Below, one piece after another: positions 1 through 8,368 of a DNA stretch of 64,000 bases (positions are counted from its first letter, which is position 1; every line of letters starts with the position of its first letter). A program made the translations under genes and the position numbers. Source of the stretch: Massilia putida (lineage in GTDB: Bacteria; Pseudomonadota; Gammaproteobacteria; Burkholderiales; Burkholderiaceae_D). The notes under the pieces were generated by a model that did no database searches, had not been told where the DNA came from, and saw nothing but the letters and a program-made list of their open reading frames with translations. Location of the stretch: the NCBI RefSeq assembly GCF_001941825.1, contig NZ_CP019038.1, forward strand, positions 6,572,001 through 6,636,000. Direction: 5' to 3'.

Positions 1-258
1 GTGCTCGTCGTCGGCCACTTCGCGGGGCCGCTGTGCATCCTGCTGTCGCGCCATGCGAAGTCCGCGCCCGCGCTGATGGGCGTGCTGGCCGGCGCCCTGC
101 TGGCGGCGCACCTGCTCGATTGCTGGTGGCTCGTGCTGCCGTCCGTCCCGCACCTGACGCGCCACTGGCTGTGGCTCGCGCCGCTCGTCGCCGGCGGCTT
201 CGGGCTGCTGGCGTGGACGGCGCTGGAACGCCACGGAAAGGAGAGGGCGCATGTCTGA
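1..258 (+). CDS. actF: C-terminal fragment of a membrane protein, probably alternative complex III subunit ActF
   Basis: The frame is open from the first base of the window, so the true start lies upstream and only the last 85 or so residues are visible. They form about three hydrophobic segments (roughly residues 5-20, 22-45 and 55-75) and end in a short charged tail. The stop overlaps the start of the next gene by 8 bases. The name rests on context: in bacteria with alternative complex III (quinol:electron-acceptor oxidoreductase), the act genes commonly precede an SCO protein and a caa3 oxidase, which is the order here. No diagnostic residue is visible in the fragment, so another small respiratory membrane protein is possible. 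Confidence 0.5.
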   Translation: MLVVGHFAGPLCILLSRHAKSAPALMGVLAGALLAAHLLDCWWLVLPSVPHLTRHWLWLAPLVAGGFGLLAWTALERHGKERAHV

Positions 259-655
259 CTACACCGGCGGCGATCTCGACCTGCGCGGCCTGCGCCGCGG
301 CGCCTATGTCATCGTGGGCGGCATCGCCTGCGCGCTCGTCGCGGGCGCGCTGATGCTGCGGGAGGAGGGACCGGCCGCGAACACGCCGCCGCATGCTTTC
401 CAGGGTGCGACACCGCTGCTGCAGCCGGCGCCGCAGCCGGACCGCGTGAGCTATCTCGAGGAAAAGCGCCGCGTTCTCGCCGGCTACGGCTGGGTCGACC
501 GCCAGGCCGGCATCGCGCGCATTCCGCTCGACGAGGCGATGAAGCTGATGGCCGCGCAGGGCGGCGCCACGCCGGCGCCGGCCGCAAAGCCGGCGCCCGC
601 CACGAAGGCCGGGCGGACGCCGCCGATTCTCGCGTCCGGCAAGGAGGCGCGATGA
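251..655 (+). CDS. Small membrane-anchored protein of the caa3/ACIII cluster, function unknown
   Basis: This 134-residue protein has one transmembrane segment (about residues 18-36). The remainder is probably periplasmic and contains a compact motif around residues 75-97 (YGWVDRQAGIARIPLDEAM), followed by an Ala/Pro/Lys-rich low-complexity tail. Small proteins with a similar YxWxD..G..RIP motif occur next to SCO proteins in oxidase clusters, suggesting an accessory or assembly role, but I know of no defined activity. It overlaps the gene before it by 8 bases and the SCO gene after it by 4 (ATGA), so it is almost certainly translated as part of the operon. Confidence 0.75.
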   Translation: MSDYTGGDLDLRGLRRGAYVIVGGIACALVAGALMLREEGPAANTPPHAFQGATPLLQPAPQPDRVSYLEEKRRVLAGYGWVDRQAGIARIPLDEAMKLMAAQGGATPAPAAKPAPATKAGRTPPILASGKEAR

Positions 656-1428
656 AAGCCGTCTTCGTCGTGCTCTTCGCGGCATTGCAGCTGGCCGGCG
701 GCCCGGCCGGCGCCCAGGCGCTGGCATTGCCGCCCCCGCCGGCCGCGCGCTTCGACCCCGTGCCCGGCGCCCGGCTGCCGCTGACCGCCGTCCTGCGCGA
801 CGACGCGGGCCGCGAGGTCCGCTTGGCCACGCTGTTCGACCGCCCGGTCGTGCTGGTGCCCGGCTATTACACCTGTCCGAACCTGTGCAGTACCCTGTTC
901 GAAGGCGTGCTGCAGGCGCTGGCACTCTCCGGCCTGGCAAAGGGCGACTATCGCCTGGTCGGCCTGTCCGTCGACCCGCGCGACGGCGCCGCCGCGGCGG
1001 CATCGAGGAAGCGGGCCTATGCCGCGCTGCTGCCCGGCGGCGCGGCCGATCTCACCCTGCTGACGGGCGACGCGGCCACGCTCGCGCGGCTGCAGGCGGC
1101 GCTCGGCTACCGCGCCGTCGCGGATCGACAGACGGGCGAACTGGCGCACGCGGCCGGTTTCGTCGTGCTGGATGAGGACGGCCGCATCGTCCGCGCGTTC
1201 TCCGGCGTGCGCTTCGACCCGGCCGGTCTGCGCGACGCCGTGAAAGCGGCCGCGCGCGACGAACCCGCGCCATCGTTCGGGCAGCAGGTGCTGCTGCTGT
1301 GCGCGCATTACGCGCCGACGTCCGGCCGCCACACCGATCTCGCCATGGCCGCCGTCCGGGGAGGCGTCCTGCTGCTGCCGCTATTGTTCCTGGGCTGGCT
1401 GTGGCGCCGGCGGGGAGAACGGTCATGA
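652..1428 (+). CDS. sco: SCO1/SenC-family copper chaperone for cytochrome oxidase assembly
   Basis: SCO proteins deliver or reduce copper for the CuA centre of oxidase subunit II. The 258-residue protein has an N-terminal hydrophobic signal (about 1-22) and a thioredoxin-like fold. The copper-binding CxxxC lies in YYTCPNLC (Cys75 and Cys79) and the conserved third ligand is probably His166 in the ELAHAAGF stretch. Unlike many SCO proteins, it also has a hydrophobic segment near the C-terminus (about 234-250) ending in arginines, so it is probably tethered at both ends or at the C-terminus after signal cleavage. It overlaps coxB by ATGA, fitting a role in maturing the CoxB CuA site encoded next. 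Confidence 0.92.
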   Translation: MKAVFVVLFAALQLAGGPAGAQALALPPPPAARFDPVPGARLPLTAVLRDDAGREVRLATLFDRPVVLVPGYYTCPNLCSTLFEGVLQALALSGLAKGDYRLVGLSVDPRDGAAAAASRKRAYAALLPGGAADLTLLTGDAATLARLQAALGYRAVADRQTGELAHAAGFVVLDEDGRIVRAFSGVRFDPAGLRDAVKAAARDEPAPSFGQQVLLLCAHYAPTSGRHTDLAMAAVRGGVLLLPLLFLGWLWRRRGERS

Positions 1429-2375
1429 ACACGGACTTCCACCTGTTGCCGGCCGATGCGGCCGCCTCGGCCTCGCGCCTGGACAGCTTCGCATTGTGCC
1501 TGCTGCTGTTGACGGGAACCGTCGCGCTGGTGCTGCTCGCGCTGATGATCGGCTTCTCCATCCGCTACCGGGCCGGGTCGAACGCCGACCGCACGCACGT
1601 GCCGAAGCAGGGCCTGTCCGTCGAAATCGCATGGACCGTGATCCCGCTGCTGCTCTTCCTCGGCATCTACGCATGGGGCGCCATCGACTACGTGAAGCTG
1701 TACCAGGCGCCGGCCAATGCGATGCCCGTGTTCGTCGTGGCCAAGCAGTGGATGTGGGAGGCGGAGCACAGGAACGGCCGGCGCGAGATCGGCCAGCTGC
1801 ACCTGCCGCTGGGCCGGCCCGTGCGCATGGTGATGACGTCGCAGGACGTGATCCACAGCTTCTTCGTGCCGGACTTCCGGGTCAAGCAGGACGTCGTGCC
1901 GGGGCGCTACACGTCCATCGTGTTCACGCCGAGCCGCACGGGCGAGTACCGCCTGTACTGTGCCGAATACTGCGGCACGGAGCACGCGATGATGCTGGGC
2001 CGGATCGTCGTCATGCAGCCGGCGGCATTCGCGCAGTGGCTGGAGGCGGGGCCCCGCCAGCCCGGCATGGCGGCGCGCGGCTTCGAGCTGTACCGCCGCT
2101 ACGGCTGCAGCGGATGCCACGATCCCGGTTCGAGCGTGCACGCGCCCGACCTCACCGGGCTGCTGGGCCGGCGCGTGCACCTGGCGGACGGGCGCGAGCT
2201 GACGGCCGACGAACCGTATATCCGCGACTCGATCCTCGTGCCGGCGAAGGACGTCGTCGCGGGCTACGCGCCCATCATGCCGTCGTTCGCGGGCCAGGTC
2301 GGCGAGGAAGACATCCTCGCCATCATCGAATACATCAGGGAGAGCGCGCATGACCAGCGCACAGAACGACGCTAG
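1425..2375 (+). CDS. coxB: Cytochrome c oxidase subunit II with fused cytochrome c domain (caa3 type)
   Basis: This subunit accepts electrons at CuA and passes them to subunit I. Two N-terminal transmembrane helices (about 22-45 and 66-88) precede the cupredoxin domain with ligands His144, Cys179, Cys183, His187 and Met190. A C-terminal cytochrome c domain follows with the heme motif CSGCH (228-232) and a probable axial Met in APIMPSF. The fusion marks a caa3 oxidase, which takes electrons through its own heme c. I chose the ATG at 1425 because it overlaps the sco stop as ATGA and begins just before the first helix; the longer open frame upstream is shadow sequence. The 3' end overlaps coxA by 26 bases. 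Confidence 0.95.
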   Translation: MNTDFHLLPADAAASASRLDSFALCLLLLTGTVALVLLALMIGFSIRYRAGSNADRTHVPKQGLSVEIAWTVIPLLLFLGIYAWGAIDYVKLYQAPANAMPVFVVAKQWMWEAEHRNGRREIGQLHLPLGRPVRMVMTSQDVIHSFFVPDFRVKQDVVPGRYTSIVFTPSRTGEYRLYCAEYCGTEHAMMLGRIVVMQPAAFAQWLEAGPRQPGMAARGFELYRRYGCSGCHDPGSSVHAPDLTGLLGRRVHLADGRELTADEPYIRDSILVPAKDVVAGYAPIMPSFAGQVGEEDILAIIEYIRESAHDQRTERR

Positions 2376-3996
2376 CATCGTCGACGAGGGCACAGCACCG
2401 CACGAGCGGCGCGAGCCGAGCTACCTGGCCGGCGGGTACCGGCTGATCGACTGGCTGACGACGCGCGACCACAAGCGCATCGCCGTGCTGTACGCGATCT
2501 CCATCACGTTCTTCTTTTTCCTCGGCGGCGTGGCGGCCGCGCTGATCCGGCTGGAACTGGCGACGCCGCAGGGAGACCTCGTCAGCGACGACACGTACAA
2601 CAAGCTGTTCACGGCGCACGGCATCATCATGGTGTGGCTGTTCCTGATCCCGTCGATCCCGGCCGTGCTGGGGAATTTCCTGATGCCGCTGATGATCGGC
2701 GCGCGCGACCTCGCCTTCCCCCGCCTGAACCTCGCCAGCTGGTACCTGTACATGGCGGGCGGCGCGATCGTGCTGTGGGCGCTGCTGGCCGGGGGCGTCG
2801 ACACGGGCTGGACGTTCTATACGCCGTTCTCGTCGATGTTCTCGAACTCGCACGTCGTCGCGGCGCTGTCCGGCGTGCTGGTGCTCGGATTCTCGTCGAT
2901 CCTGACGGGCCTGAACTTCATCGTCAGCGTGCACACGCTGCGCGCGCGGGGCCTGTCCTGGTTCCGCCTGCCGCTGTTCGTGTGGGCGAACTACGCGACG
3001 TCGCTGATCCTCGTGCTGGCCACGCCCGTGCTGGCGATGACGCTGGTGCTGGTCGCGATCGAGCGCCTGTTCCAGGTCGGGATCTTCGACCCCGCGCTGG
3101 GCGGCGATCCGCTGCTGTTCCAGCACCTGTTCTGGTTTTATTCGCATCCGGCCGTGTACATCATGGTGCTGCCGGCGATGGGCGTCGCCAGCGAGATCAT
3201 TCCGTGCTTCGCGCGCCGGCCCGTGTTCGGCTACCGCTTCATGGCCTATGCGATCCTCGCCATCGCGGTCATCGGCTTCCTCGTGTGGGGCCACCACATG
3301 TTCGTCAGCGGCCAGTCGATGTATGCGGGGATGGTGTTCTCGCTGCTGTCCTTCCTCGTCGCGATTCCCTCCGCGATCAAGGTGTTCAACTGGACGGCCA
3401 CGCTGTACAAGGGCAGCATCCGGTTCTCGGCGCCGATGCTGTACGCGCTGGGCTTCGTCGGCCTGTTCACCATCGGCGGGCTGACCGGCCTGTTCCTCGC
3501 GTCGCTCGCGCTGGACGTGCACCTGTCCGACACCTATTTCGTCGTCGCCCACTTTCATTACATCATGGTGGGCGGCTCCGTGATGGCCTACCTGGGCGGC
3601 ATTCACTTCTGGTGGCCCAAGGTCACCGGCCGCATGTATTCCGACACGTGGGGCAAGATCGCGGCGCTGGTCATCTTCGCCGGCTTCAACCTGACGTTCT
3701 TCCCGCAATACCTGCTGGGCTATGCGGGCATGCCGCGCCGCTACCACAGCTATCCCGGGGAATTCCAGCTGCTGCACGTGCTGTCGTCGGCCGGCGCGGT
3801 GATACTGGCGGTCGGCTACCTGATGCCGCTCGGTTACCTGGCGTGGTCGCTGCGCTACGGTGCGCGCGCGACGCCGAACCCGTGGCGCGCCACGGGCCTC
3901 GAATGGCAGACGGATTCGCCGCCGCCCGAACACAACTTCGCGATTGCGCCCGTCGTGGTCCGCGAGCCCTACGCCTACACGCCGGAGGGACCATGA
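2350..3996 (+). CDS. coxA: Cytochrome c oxidase subunit I, A2-type heme-copper oxidase
   Basis: This is the catalytic subunit that reduces oxygen and pumps protons. The 548-residue protein has about 12 membrane helices. Visible ligands are His90 (low-spin heme), the cross-linked His266/Tyr270 pair, CuB histidines 315-316 in WGHHMF, and heme histidines 401 and 403 in HFHYIM. The helix VI sequence is FYSHPAVY: the proton-channel Glu of classical A1 oxidases (HPEVY) is absent and the Tyr-Ser pair of A2 oxidases is present, as in Rhodothermus-type caa3 enzymes. The start overlaps coxB by 26 bases, with GGGAGA upstream serving as a ribosome site inside coxB. The stop overlaps coxC as ATGA. Confidence 0.97.
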   Translation: MTSAQNDASIVDEGTAPHERREPSYLAGGYRLIDWLTTRDHKRIAVLYAISITFFFFLGGVAAALIRLELATPQGDLVSDDTYNKLFTAHGIIMVWLFLIPSIPAVLGNFLMPLMIGARDLAFPRLNLASWYLYMAGGAIVLWALLAGGVDTGWTFYTPFSSMFSNSHVVAALSGVLVLGFSSILTGLNFIVSVHTLRARGLSWFRLPLFVWANYATSLILVLATPVLAMTLVLVAIERLFQVGIFDPALGGDPLLFQHLFWFYSHPAVYIMVLPAMGVASEIIPCFARRPVFGYRFMAYAILAIAVIGFLVWGHHMFVSGQSMYAGMVFSLLSFLVAIPSAIKVFNWTATLYKGSIRFSAPMLYALGFVGLFTIGGLTGLFLASLALDVHLSDTYFVVAHFHYIMVGGSVMAYLGGIHFWWPKVTGRMYSDTWGKIAALVIFAGFNLTFFPQYLLGYAGMPRRYHSYPGEFQLLHVLSSAGAVILAVGYLMPLGYLAWSLRYGARATPNPWRATGLEWQTDSPPPEHNFAIAPVVVREPYAYTPEGP

Positions 3997-4649
3997 GCGC
4001 GCCGGTCCTCGAGCCGCAATTCGCGAGCCACGCGCAGCAGGACTTCGCGCGCTCGTTCGGCATGTGGGTGTTCCTGGCCAGCGAGCTGCTGTTCTTCGGC
4101 CCGCTGCTGTTCGGCTACCTGTACTTGCGCATGCATGCCCCGCATGCGACGGGCATGGCCAGCCGCCACACGGACATGCTGCTGGGGACCGTCAACACGG
4201 CCGTGCTGCTGACCAGCAGCTTCTGCATGGCGCTGGCCGGCCACGCCGCGCAAGGCAACGACCGGCGCCGCGCCACGCGCCTGCTGGCGTTGACGGCCGC
4301 GTTGGGCGTCGTCTTCCTCGCCATCAAGGGCTTTGAATGGCACCAGGAATTCGATGAGCATCTGTTCCCGGGCGTCGGATTCCATCCCGCCGACGCGACC
4401 GACCCGGCCACCGTGCACGGCATCGAACTGTTCTTCCTGCTGTACTTCGCGGCGACCGCGCTTCACGCGCTGCACCTGACGATCGGCGTATCGGCCTGTG
4501 TGTGGCTGATGCTGGTCCTGCGCCATCCGCCGCCGCGCGGCCCGGGCAACGAGGCCGTCGAGCTGGCCGGCTTGTACTGGCACTTCGTCGACGTGGTGTG
4601 GATCTTCCTGTATCCCTTGCTGTACCTGACGGCGCGCTCGGGAGGCTGA
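3993..4649 (+). CDS. coxC: Cytochrome c oxidase subunit III
   Basis: This 218-residue membrane protein is subunit III, which stabilises proton uptake into subunit I. It has about five transmembrane segments, the family's early [14 protein letters not shown] block, and the C-terminal [17 protein letters not shown] block that identifies subunit III. The length suits the shorter five-helix form found in caa3 operons rather than the seven-helix mitochondrial type. The ATG at 3993 overlaps the coxA stop by four bases, and the stop is directly followed by the GTG of coxD. The protein is therefore translated within the same operon. Confidence 0.95.
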   Translation: MSAPVLEPQFASHAQQDFARSFGMWVFLASELLFFGPLLFGYLYLRMHAPHATGMASRHTDMLLGTVNTAVLLTSSFCMALAGHAAQGNDRRRATRLLALTAALGVVFLAIKGFEWHQEFDEHLFPGVGFHPADATDPATVHGIELFFLLYFAATALHALHLTIGVSACVWLMLVLRHPPPRGPGNEAVELAGLYWHFVDVVWIFLYPLLYLTARSGG

Positions 4650-4650
4650 C

Positions 4651-4977
4651 GTGAACAAGGCGACCCGACCCCTCGTGCTCACGTGGATCGCGCTGCTGGT
4701 GCTGCTGGCCACGACGGCCGGCTGCGCGCTGCTGCGCCTCGGCTGGCTGAACACGGCGATCAGCCTCGCGATCGCGTTGGCGAAGGCGCTGCTCGTCGCG
4801 ATCGTGTTCATGCGCCTGAGGCGCGCGCCCGCGCTGCTGCGCCTCGCGGCCGTCACGGGCGCCGTGACGCTCGTGCTGCTGTTCGGGCTGTCGCTGACGG
4901 ATTACACGACCCGCACGGAATTGAAGGCGCCGTGGCAGCAGCCGGCGACGGTGTCACCCCGGTTCGGGAGCCGCTGA
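4651..4977 (+). CDS. coxD: Cytochrome c oxidase subunit IV-like small membrane protein
   Basis: The 108-residue protein has three hydrophobic segments (about 8-28, 33-53 and 62-82) and sits last in the oxidase operon, matching prokaryotic subunit IV (CoxD/CyoD-like) in size and position. It starts at a GTG one base after the coxC stop, with GGAGG just upstream. Conserved residues are few, as is usual for this subunit, so the name rests on topology and context. The 3' end converges on the minus-strand genes that follow, with no clear terminator between. Confidence 0.8.
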   Translation: MNKATRPLVLTWIALLVLLATTAGCALLRLGWLNTAISLAIALAKALLVAIVFMRLRRAPALLRLAAVTGAVTLVLLFGLSLTDYTTRTELKAPWQQPATVSPRFGSR

Positions 4978-5142
4978 AGGCCGCGCCGGACCGCCATGGC
5001 GCGCGAGGCGACGCCACACTTGCTTCAGGTCCTGTGGATCGATGCCGGCCGCGTGCGCGGCGCTGGCGCCGGCGACGTGCGCCGGCGCCAGCGCTTGCGG
5101 CGAGCCGGGAGCCGGCCGGTCATGCACCACGTTCCGTGCCAT
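4954..5142 (-). CDS. Possible 62-residue protein translationally coupled to the DUF218 gene
   Basis: A short frame starts at an ATG that overlaps the stop of the upstream DUF218 gene as TGATG, the coupling arrangement used elsewhere in this operon. It ends inside the last 24 bases of coxD on the other strand. The product is rich in Ala, Pro, Arg and His, with a possible helix around IDPQDLKQVWRRL. I do not recognise it. High GC makes chance frames common, so this is a weak call resting mainly on the overlap. Confidence 0.22.
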   Translation of the reverse strand: MARNVVHDRPAPGSPQALAPAHVAGASAAHAAGIDPQDLKQVWRRLARHGGPARPSAAPEPG

Positions 5143-5942
5143 CAGCGGCCGCCGGCCGCGCGCAGCCGGTACCAGACCATGCCGATCAATTCGTACGACG
5201 CATACCACGAGCGGCGCATGCCCTCGGCGCTCGGGATCCAGGCGTGGATCGACATGGGCTGGTGGCTGAAGAACATTGTGGGCGCGCTGACGACGTCCAG
5301 TCCCGCGCGCTCGAACACGGCGCGGGCGCGCGGCATGTGCATGGCGTCCGTGACGAGCAGGATGCGCTGGACGCCGTCCGCGTGCAGGATGGCGGCGCTG
5401 AACGCCGCGTTCTCGGCCGTGTCGCGCGAGCGGCCCTCGAGCCATTTCACGGGCACGCCGAAGTCCTCGCGCAACGCGGCGGCCATGCCGTCCGCTTCCG
5501 AATAGCGGCGTGCGTCCGCGTCGGCGTTGCTGCTGCCGCTGCCGCCGCTGACGAGGATGGGCAGTCCCGTTTGCCGCAGCAGGTGCGCGGCATAGCGCAG
5601 GCGCGCCAGCGCAATGTAGTCGGGGATGTCGCGGCCGTCGTACTCGGGCGCCCGGCGCAGCCGTCCCGCCGCCAGCACGACGATCGCCTGCGCACCCGCG
5701 CGCCCGGGGGCCTGCACCGGGGCCGTCATGCGCTCCAGCGGCGCGACGAGCAGCCGCGCGCCGCCCGTCGTCGACAGGATCGTCAGCAAGGCGAGCCCCG
5801 TGCCCGCGACGATGCGCCCGGCGCGCGGACGGCGGCGCCACAGCACGAGGCCGACGGCGATGACGAGGAACAGGCTGGCGGGCGGAAGGATCAGGTCGCG
5901 CGGAATCAGGTTGATCAGGTCGATTACGGGTGTGAGCGTCAT
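5142..5942 (-). CDS. YdcF/ElyC-like DUF218 membrane protein
   Basis: DUF218 proteins such as ElyC (envelope biogenesis) and YdcF have an N-terminal membrane region and a Rossmann-like domain of uncertain activity. Two hydrophobic segments are visible at about 17-36 and 44-60 of this 266-residue form. The DUF218 core follows: AIVVLAAG at its beginning, then PILVSGG, the SRDTAENA signature, and the ILLVTDAMHMPRA block near the end. I chose the internal ATG at 5942 because the 9 upstream residues lack family character. It is last in the minus-strand direction after the GH1 gene, about 50 bases away, and may be co-transcribed with it. Its substrate is unknown. Confidence 0.8.
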   Translation of the reverse strand: MTLTPVIDLINLIPRDLILPPASLFLVIAVGLVLWRRRPRAGRIVAGTGLALLTILSTTGGARLLVAPLERMTAPVQAPGRAGAQAIVVLAAGRLRRAPEYDGRDIPDYIALARLRYAAHLLRQTGLPILVSGGSGSSNADADARRYSEADGMAAALREDFGVPVKWLEGRSRDTAENAAFSAAILHADGVQRILLVTDAMHMPRARAVFERAGLDVVSAPTMFFSHQPMSIHAWIPSAEGMRRSWYASYELIGMVWYRLRAAGGR

Positions 5943-5994
5943 GGAATGCGTTCGGAATGCGTGCGGCAAAGTAGACCGCAGGCGGCGGCCCGCG

Positions 5995-7197
5995 TCAAGG
6001 GGCGCGGCGCGCCGCCTTGTCCACCGCCCCGATCCGCCCGTCCCATGCCGCGATCAGGTCCCGGTACGCCGTACCCACGGGCCGGATTCGCCGCTGCAGA
6101 TCGTACAGCCCGCGCGGATTGACGATGCCGCGCGCTTCGCGCAATTCGACGTGCCAGTCGATCTGGTCGGTCAGCGAATACCAGGTGAAGCCGACGACGG
6201 GCACGCCACTGCGCATCAGGCTGCGTACGTGGGCCCATTGGCAGCGCAGCCAGTCGCTGGCTTCGGTGCCGAGCCTGCCCTGGTCGAGGTTCGTCTCCGT
6301 GTGCATCATCGGCAGGCCGTAGCGTTCGGCGTACTCGCGCGCGATCATCGCGAAGCCCAGCGTTTCGCCCGCGTCACGCGTCGCGCCGTCCGGATCGACG
6401 TCGTGTTCGTTCGTCATGTAGTAGTCGCCGCCGACGATGCAGTGGCCGCACAGCGCGCGCTCCTCGAAGAAGCGGCATTCGTCCGGCGTCATGCCGTTCG
6501 CCAGCACGAAGTCGCGCTGCATGGCATCGAGGGGGCGGCCGTAGTTGAAGTCGAGCGACAGGAAGCGCAGCTGGTTGCGGCGTTCCGCTTCCGCGACGGC
6601 GTCGGGCGCCGTCGCGTGGAAGTATTCGCTCGATTCGCTTTGCACGAACACGGCGTCCGGGCGCAAGTCGAGGATCGCGTGCATCGCCAGTACATTGGCC
6701 TTGGCCAGGAACTTCAGCGCCGTCACGTAGGAACGCAGGTCGCGCGCCTGCTCGTTCCACCAGCCGAACAGCGCGGAGAACTTGGCGCACACATACATCT
6801 CGTTGACGGGCGTGTACAGGCGGATCCACGGGTAGCGCGTGGCGAAGGCCTTCGCATAGCCCTGGAACAGCTCGGGGAAATCGGGATTCTGGAAATTGCC
6901 GATCCAGTCCGGCACGCCGAAGTGGCACAGGTCGGCGATGGGGGCGATGCCGAGCCGCCGCAGTTCGCCGAAGGCCTGGTCCGCGAATTCCCAGTCGTAG
7001 CGGCCGGGGCCGAGCCAGGTCCGGTGCAAGGGCACGCCATAGCGCAAGGTGCGGATGCCCAGTTGCGCCACGAGGCCGAGGTCCGTTTTCCACTGGCGGT
7101 AATGGCCGCATTCCTCCATCTGGTCGCGGCGGATGCGGCCGTTGCCGATCGTGGGTGAGCTGTTTTCGATCCCGGTGGCGAACATGAAAGGCAGCAT
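5995..7197 (-). CDS. Glycoside hydrolase family 1-like protein (clan GH-A)
   Basis: The 400-residue protein resembles GH1 beta-glycosidases. LRYGVPLHRTWLGPGRYDW resembles the GH1 LRFSI region; TPVNEMYVC (Glu133) corresponds to the acid/base TxNEP motif; MMHTETN (Glu301) corresponds to the nucleophile I/VTENG motif. Both catalytic glutamates are present but the surrounding motifs differ from classical beta-glucosidases, so the substrate cannot be inferred. No signal peptide is seen, so it is probably cytoplasmic. The ATG at 7197 overlaps the stop of the upstream hydroxyacid dehydrogenase as TGATG, making it the last coupled gene of the seven-gene operon. Confidence 0.8.
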   Translation of the reverse strand: MLPFMFATGIENSSPTIGNGRIRRDQMEECGHYRQWKTDLGLVAQLGIRTLRYGVPLHRTWLGPGRYDWEFADQAFGELRRLGIAPIADLCHFGVPDWIGNFQNPDFPELFQGYAKAFATRYPWIRLYTPVNEMYVCAKFSALFGWWNEQARDLRSYVTALKFLAKANVLAMHAILDLRPDAVFVQSESSEYFHATAPDAVAEAERRNQLRFLSLDFNYGRPLDAMQRDFVLANGMTPDECRFFEERALCGHCIVGGDYYMTNEHDVDPDGATRDAGETLGFAMIAREYAERYGLPMMHTETNLDQGRLGTEASDWLRCQWAHVRSLMRSGVPVVGFTWYSLTDQIDWHVELREARGIVNPRGLYDLQRRIRPVGTAYRDLIAAWDGRIGAVDKAARRAP

Positions 7198-8354
7198 CAA
7201 CGCCTCCCCAGCGGCGGCTGCGCGGTGACGACGCCCGGATCGATATGATGCAGGTTGTCGAGACCCGTCAGCAGCATGCAGTCCTGCAGTTCCTGTTCCA
7301 GCAGGATGAGGGCACAGGTGACGCCCTCGCGCCCGCGCGCCGCGAGGCCGTACAGCCATGCGCGGCCGGACAGGCAGGCGTGGGCGCCCAGGCCGATCGC
7401 CTTGACGATGTCGCCCCCCGTGCGGATGCCGCCGTCGAACAGCACTTCGATGCGGTCGCCCACCGCGTCGACGATTTCGGGCAGCACGGAGATCGACGAC
7501 GGCGCGCCGTCCAGCTGGCGGCCCCCATGGTTCGACACGATGATCGCGTCGGCGCCGATGTCGACGGCGGTCCGCGCATCGTCCGGGTTCATGACGCCTT
7601 TCAGAATCAGCTTGCGCCGCCATTTCTCGCGCACCTGGCGCGCCGTGTTCACGTCGAACGACGCGTCGAACTGTTCCTCGATCCACTTCGACAGCGAACC
7701 GATCGAGCCGGCTTCCTTGATCTCGTGCTCGAAATTGCCGAACGTGCGACGCTTGCTGCCCGCCATGTTCGCGAGCCAGCGCGGATGCCCGACCATTTGC
7801 ATGATGTTCGACGGCGTCAGGCGCGGAGGGACGGCCAGGCCGTGCTTTTCGTCGGCCCAGCGCTTGCCCTGCGTGTGCAGGTCGATCGTCAGCACGAGGG
7901 CCGAGCAGTTGGCGTCGTGGGCGCGGCGCATCAGGCTGTCATTGACCTTGTGGTCTTTCATGAGGTACAGCTGGAACCAGAACGGTTTGCCGATCGCCTC
8001 CGCCACGTCCTCGATGGAATTGATGGAGCACGTCGACAGGCAGAACGGCACGCCGAAATCGACGGCGGCGCGCGCCGCCTCGCATTCTCCGTTGGCCCAC
8101 GTGAGGCCCGCGAGGCCCGTCGGGCCGAGGGCGAGCGGAATGCGCGCCGGGTCGCCGACCATCGTGACGGATGTGTCCCGGTGCGAGACGTCGCGCAGGC
8201 TGTGCTGGCGCAGCGCGAGTGCGCGCATGTCGTCGAGATTGCGCTGGACGGTCAGCTGCTGTTCGCTGCCGCCATGGATGTAGTCGAACACGACGCCGGG
8301 CAAGCGCTCCCGCGCGAGGCATTCGAGGTCGAAGATGCTGGCTACCTTGGTCAT
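7197..8354 (-). CDS. FMN-dependent alpha-hydroxyacid dehydrogenase (lactate/mandelate dehydrogenase family)
   Basis: This family oxidises L-2-hydroxyacids to 2-oxoacids using FMN, passing electrons to quinone or oxygen. The 385-residue protein has the full family pattern: the N-terminal DYIHGGSE, the ALGPTGL flavin loop, the KFWFQLY-type strand (here PFWFQLYLM), the catalytic ISNHGGRQLDG-type motif (here VSNHGGRQLDGAPS), and the phosphate-binding DGGIRTGGD and GRAWLYGLA motifs. The ATG at 8354 begins at the normal N-terminus. It lies 14 bases after the GMC gene and overlaps the GH1 gene. The substrate is not apparent; an L-lactate-like acid is the family default. Confidence 0.92.
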   Translation of the reverse strand: MTKVASIFDLECLARERLPGVVFDYIHGGSEQQLTVQRNLDDMRALALRQHSLRDVSHRDTSVTMVGDPARIPLALGPTGLAGLTWANGECEAARAAVDFGVPFCLSTCSINSIEDVAEAIGKPFWFQLYLMKDHKVNDSLMRRAHDANCSALVLTIDLHTQGKRWADEKHGLAVPPRLTPSNIMQMVGHPRWLANMAGSKRRTFGNFEHEIKEAGSIGSLSKWIEEQFDASFDVNTARQVREKWRRKLILKGVMNPDDARTAVDIGADAIIVSNHGGRQLDGAPSSISVLPEIVDAVGDRIEVLFDGGIRTGGDIVKAIGLGAHACLSGRAWLYGLAARGREGVTCALILLEQELQDCMLLTGLDNLHHIDPGVVTAQPPLGRR

Positions 8355-8368
8355 GCTGTCGTCCTTCT

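Noticed and set aside
2335..3933. 532-codon minus-strand frame under coxA
   Set aside because: It is opposite a clear oxidase subunit and has the Arg/His/Gln-rich composition of shadows.
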